Shown here: positions 14,495 to 18,230 of the stretch, piece after piece
Layout of the letters: every line of letters starts with the position of its first letter
Position numbering within the stretch: position 1 is the stretch's first letter
Source of the DNA: Pseudomonadota bacterium
GTDB lineage: Bacteria; Pseudomonadota; Gammaproteobacteria; Burkholderiales; Thiobacillaceae
Direction: 5' to 3'
Length of the DNA stretch: 18,230 bases
Assembly: GCA_021836225.1 (NCBI GenBank)
Contig: JAKBJA010000185.1
Location: 1 to 18,230 of the forward strand
Made by a program: the position numbers and the translations under genes
Notes under the pieces: generated by a model
Told to the model about the DNA's origin: nothing
Database searches by the model: none
Seen by the model: the letters and a program-made list of their open reading frames with translations, nothing else

Positions 14495-15088
14495 ATGGTT
14501 GTTGGAACATCGCGCGAGCGGCGGCGGGTCAAACCCGCCCGCCGCTGGAGCTTGGCCATAGCGGTGGCGGTGGTTACCGCTATCGGCGCGGGGCTGGCGT
14601 GGGCCGGCAACTGGCTGCCGCTGGCGCGGGACGGCCTGCACGATCCGGCGAATACTTCACTGAAGCAGTTGCAGAATCCCGCCGAGGCACTCTCCAAACT
14701 GCCTCCCGATACAGTCGGCAATCAGGTGAACTGGGTCAAGGCGCTGGAGCAGGGGAAGATCCACCCGCGCACCAACATTTATCCCGAGACCAAGGTCAAG
14801 GTGCTCGACCAGAACCTGCCCCCGGACGTGCTGATGAAGAATACCGGGGAGCTGGACATGGTGCGTTTTCCCCACAAGCAGCACGCCGAATGGCTGGATT
14901 GCGGCAACTGCCACGAAGAGCTGTTCAAGTCCAAGGCCGGCGCCACCCCGGGATTCAGCATGTTCGCCATCCTGCAGGGGGAATACTGCGGCCGCTGCCA
15001 CGGCGCGATCGCATTTCCCTTGACCGAGTGCAAGCGCTGCCACAACGCGCCGCGCACCGCCACCGGCACGCCGGCCAAAACGCCCTAG
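14495..15088 (+). CDS. Triheme c7-type cytochrome, type B, copy 2
   Basis: The ATG at 14495 follows AAGAGG by about five bases, 15 bases after the previous stop. 197 residues; a strongly basic N-terminus (RERRRVKPARR), then a hydrophobic segment (residues 19-37) ending AWA, either a signal peptide or an uncleaved anchor. Shared type B segment: DGLHDPANT, LQNP, VNWVKALEQGKIHPR. Then RFPHKQH and CXXCH at residues 136-140, 165-169 and 179-183. Met156 sits nine residues before the second CXXCH. It is a clear paralogue of the product at 12803 but lacks that protein's Ala/Pro linker. The basic N-terminus with a long hydrophobic stretch leaves open that this copy stays in the inner membrane while the other is soluble. 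Confidence 0.92.
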   Translation: MVVGTSRERRRVKPARRWSLAIAVAVVTAIGAGLAWAGNWLPLARDGLHDPANTSLKQLQNPAEALSKLPPDTVGNQVNWVKALEQGKIHPRTNIYPETKVKVLDQNLPPDVLMKNTGELDMVRFPHKQHAEWLDCGNCHEELFKSKAGATPGFSMFAILQGEYCGRCHGAIAFPLTECKRCHNAPRTATGTPAKTP

Positions 15089-15102
15089 ACGAGGGAACGA
15101 CA

Positions 15103-15507
15103 TTGGGAGCCCATTTGCACCGATACCGCCTTCGCCGCTACCTGCTGGGGAGCGCAACGGCCTTGCTCATCCTGCTTGTTCCACTTTCCCTCCGGGCCGA
15201 ATACGGCGACGTGGTGCTCAACAAGCGCGCGGAGAAGGATGGGGTGCGGCCGGTAATCTTCCCGCACTGGTTCCACCGCATCCGCTTCGAATGCAAGGTA
15301 TGCCACTCCGAGCTCGGCTTCAAGATGCGCGCCGGCGCCAACAACGTACTCATGGCGGACATCATCGACGGCAAATTCTGCGGCATGTGCCACAACGGCC
15401 GAATCGCCTGGGGGTCGGAGCGCTGCGATCTGTGCCATTCCGGCCTGCCCGGCTTGAAAAGCGGGGTCATCGGCGGAAATTCCACCGGGGGTCCCGGCAG
15501 ATGGTGA
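15103..15507 (+). CDS. Triheme c7-type cytochrome, type A, copy 2
   Basis: No ATG fits; the TTG at 15103 has GAGGGA six bases upstream and gives a normal signal peptide (YLLGSATALLILLVPLSLRA, cut near residue 32), so I take it. 134 residues. Mature EYGDVVLNKRAEKDGVRPVIFPHWFHR, shown here as EYGDVVLN then VIFPHWFHR, closely matches the protein at 12366. CXXCH at residues 64-68, 93-97 and 108-112. The mature chain has only five His, namely three haem-proximal ones and the two of PHWFH. One haem must therefore use another ligand; Met84, nine residues before the second CXXCH, is the best candidate. It is a periplasmic carrier and stands 14 bases after the type B copy, so the order of types is reversed relative to the first pair. 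Confidence 0.9.
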   Translation: MGAHLHRYRLRRYLLGSATALLILLVPLSLRAEYGDVVLNKRAEKDGVRPVIFPHWFHRIRFECKVCHSELGFKMRAGANNVLMADIIDGKFCGMCHNGRIAWGSERCDLCHSGLPGLKSGVIGGNSTGGPGRW

Positions 15508-15545
15508 CCCTTTCATTTTGCAAGCGGAGGCGCCAGGATGGCGCC

Positions 15546-16508
15546 ATGAAACGGCACGTTTGCGTCAAACTGGCTGTCATCGCGGCTTTGACGCTGACCG
15601 GCTGCGCCTCGACCGGCGCTTTTTCCGCCGGCACGTCGGCGCGGCGGGACTTGTTGCAGCCGTGGATCGATCTGACCGGCGCCAACGCTGGCGCGCCGAT
15701 GGGGCTGCCTGATGCCGCCGAGCAGGGCGGCGCGGGCTACGTCACGCTGCGTCACCCCACCGCCGTGAGTGCCCGCGGCAACGACGTCTACCTGGTGGAT
15801 GCGGGCCTGCGCCGTGTTTTGCGCTACAGCCGTGCCGAGCAAACCCTGGCGCCGTTCACGAGCTTGGCTGCTGACGCCGGAATGAGCGTTTACGCCGCGC
15901 CCGACCTGTCTGTGTATGTAACCGATCCCGCCCGCGGTCGGGTGCTGCATTTCGCCTGGGACGGCACCCCACTCCCGCCGCTGCGTTCGCCCGGTAACCT
16001 GGGGCGCCCGATTGCCGTGACAATGGATGAAGCCAGCGGGCAACTGCTGGTGGCCGACGCCTTGTACGATCGAATCGTCGCCTTCAACAACCTGGGCAGG
16101 CCGCTGTCCGTCATCAAGCCGCAGCGGGTGCGCGCCATTGCCGCCACGGCGCAAGGGCCGGACGGGATCTACCTGGTGGACCGCCTCACCCGGCAGGTGG
16201 TCGTGCTGGGACCGGACGGGGCCTACCGCTACGCCTTCGGCGCGGGCACCCTGGCCGATCCCAATGCCATCGCCGTGGACCGCGGCAATCTGGTGTTCGT
16301 GGGCGACAATTTCGACCAGACCGTCAAGGTCTACCGCAGCGGTCGATTGGTGGCCACGGCCGGCGGTGCCGGCGCCGCGCCGGGTCGCTTCAATGGCATC
16401 GCGGGGCTGGCGGTGGACGGGGGCCTGCTTTACGTGGCGGACAGCCTGAACGCGCGGGTGCAGATCATGCTGATCACCCCCCAGGCCTTGAATGCGAAAG
16501 GAGAATGA
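15546..16508 (+). CDS. Six-bladed NHL beta-propeller lipoprotein (NHL3), divergent
   Basis: The ATG at 15546 has AGGA about eight bases ahead and begins a lipoprotein signal with lipobox LTGC (Cys20). 320 residues, the shortest of the four propellers. Six blades can be counted, though several are irregular (NDVYLVDAGLRRVLRYS, LSVYVTDPARGRVLHF, QLLVADALYDRIVAF, DGIYLVDRLTRQVVVL, LVFVGDNFDQTVKVY, LLYVADSLNARVQIM). It lacks the W/F-P-x-PP-x-x-PR-F/Y box that follows the anchor in the other three, so it may bind a different partner. It follows the type A triheme gene by 38 bases and touches NHL4. Its role in the conduit or filament is inferred from neighbours only. Confidence 0.9.
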   Translation: MKRHVCVKLAVIAALTLTGCASTGAFSAGTSARRDLLQPWIDLTGANAGAPMGLPDAAEQGGAGYVTLRHPTAVSARGNDVYLVDAGLRRVLRYSRAEQTLAPFTSLAADAGMSVYAAPDLSVYVTDPARGRVLHFAWDGTPLPPLRSPGNLGRPIAVTMDEASGQLLVADALYDRIVAFNNLGRPLSVIKPQRVRAIAATAQGPDGIYLVDRLTRQVVVLGPDGAYRYAFGAGTLADPNAIAVDRGNLVFVGDNFDQTVKVYRSGRLVATAGGAGAAPGRFNGIAGLAVDGGLLYVADSLNARVQIMLITPQALNAKGE

Positions 16509-16509
16509 A

Positions 16510-17574
16510 TTGCGCCCACTACTGACTGCCCTGCTTGGCCTGGCCTTTTTTTCGCTCATGCCCGGCTGCGCGGGAACACCTGCGGTGTTCCGTCTCACCG
16601 ACGTGAGCCAGGGCGCGCCCAAGGTATGGCCAGCGCCGCCGGAGAAGCCCCGTTACCGCTATCTGGGGCAATTGACGGGAGAGGAAAACTTTGGCCCGGA
16701 AAACGGGGAAGCCCGCAGCACCGCGGTGAAAGTGTTCGAATGGCTGGTCGGCCTGGTCGGAGGAGACACCGAGCCGATCGTGCTGCAACGGCCACAGAGC
16801 GGCACGGTGGACGCCGAAGGCCGCATCTACGTGACCGATGCCAGCCGCCAGGCGGTGTATGTTTTCGACAAACCGGCGGGAACGCTGCGAGTCTGGGACA
16901 TGGCGCACGAAAACACCCGGTTCGAGGCCCCGATCGGAATCGCGCTGGGCGCGGGGGGCGAGATACTGGTGACCGATGCCGGGCTGCATGGCGTGTTCCG
17001 GCTGAACCGTGAGGGTAACCCCGTAGGCGAGTTCGGCCAGGACGTGCTGAAGCGGCCCACGGGGCTGGCGCGAGATGCGCAACGGGGGCTGATCTACGTG
17101 GCGGACACCTACGCCCATGACATCAAGGTGTTCGGCGACGACGGTCATCTGGTGAAAGTAATCGGACGCCGCGGCGATGCGGACGGAGAGTTCAACTACC
17201 CCACCCACCTCGCCTTCGCCGCCGACAGGTTGTACGTGACCGACGCCATGAACGCGCGCGTGCAGATATTCGACGCGCAGGGCAAGTTCCTTCGCGCACT
17301 GGGACGGCGCGGACTGAAAGTGGGTGATTTCGTGCGGCCCAAGGGAATAACGGTCGACCCTTCCGGCAACCTGTATGTGGTGGAATCGTATTATGATCGT
17401 CTGCTGGTATTCAACGATCAGGGAAGCTTCCTCATGCCCCTCGGCGGCAGCGGCAAGGAAATCGGCCAGTTCTACCTGCCGGCGGGCGTCTGGAGCGACC
17501 TGCAGGGGCGGATTTATGTGGCTGACATGTTCAATGGGCGTGTCGTCATTTTTCAATTCCTGGGGGGCGACTGA
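16510..17574 (+). CDS. Six-bladed NHL beta-propeller lipoprotein (NHL4)
   Basis: I take the TTG at 16510, which has AAAGGAG six bases ahead and begins right after the NHL3 stop (one base between). The ATG at 16492 in the same frame would put that ribosome site inside the coding region and lies within NHL3. 354 residues; lipoprotein signal with Cys in LMPGC near residue 20. The WPAPPEKPRYRY box follows, as in NHL1 and NHL2. Six blades: GRIYVTDASRQAVYVFD, GEILVTDAGLHGVFRL, GLIYVADTYAHDIKVF, DRLYVTDAMNARVQIF, GNLYVVESYYDRLLVF, GRIYVADMFNGRVVIF. It overlaps the next cytochrome gene by one base (TGATG), so the two are translationally coupled, which is the strongest evidence in the window that propeller and filament-type cytochrome work as a pair. 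Confidence 0.92.
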   Translation: MRPLLTALLGLAFFSLMPGCAGTPAVFRLTDVSQGAPKVWPAPPEKPRYRYLGQLTGEENFGPENGEARSTAVKVFEWLVGLVGGDTEPIVLQRPQSGTVDAEGRIYVTDASRQAVYVFDKPAGTLRVWDMAHENTRFEAPIGIALGAGGEILVTDAGLHGVFRLNREGNPVGEFGQDVLKRPTGLARDAQRGLIYVADTYAHDIKVFGDDGHLVKVIGRRGDADGEFNYPTHLAFAADRLYVTDAMNARVQIFDAQGKFLRALGRRGLKVGDFVRPKGITVDPSGNLYVVESYYDRLLVFNDQGSFLMPLGGSGKEIGQFYLPAGVWSDLQGRIYVADMFNGRVVIFQFLGGD

Positions 17575-18230
17575 TGCCGTGGCATAAACGTTTCCGTGCG
17601 GTTGCGGCCGGCCTTGCCGTGCTGCTGGCGGTGGGCATGGCGCAGGCCGCCAAAATATCGGATGTGCGCAACACCAAGCACAACCTGTCCGTGACTGGAA
17701 CCGGCACCCTCAAGGCCGCCTCCGAAACGCAGGTCTGCGTGTTCTGCCATACGCCGCACAGCGCGGATACCAGCGTTCCGTCGCCGCTCTGGAACCGCAA
17801 CTTATCCAGCGCCACCTATACCCCCTATACATCGAGCTCCATCGAGGCCAGTGCGGCGGAAATGGCGGCCGCGCCCGGCGGCAGCTCCAAGCTGTGCCTG
17901 TCGTGCCACGACGGCACGATGGCGATCGACACGGTCAACGTGCTCAATGGCGCGAGCAATCCCACCATCGCGATGACGCTAGGCGGCGTGGCCACGTCGC
18001 CGGCCTATATGCCGCCCGGCAGCGGCGTAACCACCGGCTATACGCGCAACCTGGGCATCAACCTGAGCAACGATCACCCCATTTCGTTCACCTACAACAG
18101 CACCCTGGCCACCAATGACGGCGAGCTGCGCGCGCCCGACGGTACCCTCGTCGGCAACCGCCTGGCGGGCGTCAGCCCGAAGCCGAAAATGCCGCTGGAA
18201 AACAACCAACTGCAGTGCGCGACCTGCCAT
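17574..18230 (+). CDS. OmcE-like multihaem cytochrome, 3' end cut by the window
   Basis: The ATG overlaps the NHL4 stop as TGATG (17572-17576), and the frame runs open to the last base, giving 219 residues. The signal peptide ends near AQA (residue 25). CXXCH at residues 55-59, 108-112 and 215-219, the last ending on the final base of the window. The order matches the two complete paralogues: TKHNLS (His36), CVFCHTPH (His62), PLWNR, CLSCHDG, NDHP (His168), then CATCH in place of CASCH. By comparison one more CXXCH and a CHIK-type end should follow, making a tetrahaem subunit. It lacks the extra GVHG/CLSCH module of the pentahaem protein. Its role is probably that of a third nanowire subunit or an alternative polymer. 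Confidence 0.9.
   Translation, partial: MPWHKRFRAVAAGLAVLLAVGMAQAAKISDVRNTKHNLSVTGTGTLKAASETQVCVFCHTPHSADTSVPSPLWNRNLSSATYTPYTSSSIEASAAEMAAAPGGSSKLCLSCHDGTMAIDTVNVLNGASNPTIAMTLGGVATSPAYMPPGSGVTTGYTRNLGINLSNDHPISFTYNSTLATNDGELRAPDGTLVGNRLAGVSPKPKMPLENNQLQCATCH

Noticed and set aside
1..18230. tRNA, rRNA, CRISPR array, insertion sequence or prophage attachment site
   Set aside because: I found no transposase, integrase, spaced identical repeats or RNA-gene signatures.

Overview
The window is GC-rich, densely coded and gram-negative. The domain mix (FkbM/glycosyltransferase, multihaem c-type cytochromes, beta-propeller lipoproteins, an outer-membrane barrel) points to a proteobacterium that moves electrons to or from the cell surface. 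I think a betaproteobacterium of the Gallionellaceae or a related iron/sulfur-cycling lineage is most likely, but Desulfuromonadales have similar loci and the sequence alone does not settle this. I count 31 CXXCH haem-binding motifs in the real reading frames.

Layout. (1) 3-1886, plus strand: the end of a TPR / glycosyltransferase-9-like / FkbM methyltransferase fusion, unrelated to the rest. (2) 1974-3860, minus strand: a tight three-gene operon in which a membrane-anchored heptahaem cytochrome sits between two small two-TM, HAMP-like proteins with no output domain; a sigma70-type promoter lies at 3903-3932. (3) 3933-4245: a divergent control region with a good sigma54 (-24/-12) promoter at 4044-4059 pointing right. 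(4) 4246-18230, plus strand: NHL lipoprotein, pentahaem cytochrome, NHL lipoprotein, then a 250-base control region with inverted repeats and a second sigma54 promoter, then tetrahaem cytochrome, tandem hairpins, parvulin-type PPIase, Cys-free outer-membrane beta-barrel, two triheme c7-type cytochromes, a helical periplasmic protein, two more triheme cytochromes, two NHL lipoproteins, and a third filament-type cytochrome cut off by the window end.

Interpretation. The three cytochromes at 5443, 7816 and 17574 share one pattern: a KHN/RHN motif just after the signal peptide, CV(F/Y)CHTPH, PLWNR, CLSCHDG, NDHP, and in the two complete ones ECASCHDPH and a GSALC-x2-CHIK end. I recognise this as the pattern of OmcE-type extracellular cytochrome nanowire subunits. 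Their histidine counts fit exactly: the tetrahaem protein has 8 His for 4 haems, and the mature pentahaem protein has 10 for 5. My working model is a nanowire or outer-membrane conduit locus: triheme c7 proteins carry electrons in the periplasm, the barrel provides the outer-membrane passage, the PPIase helps fold barrel or cytochromes, the six-bladed NHL lipoproteins assist assembly or anchoring, and the OmcE-like proteins form the extracellular polymer. The parts are read from sequence; the assembly and its direction of electron flow are inference.
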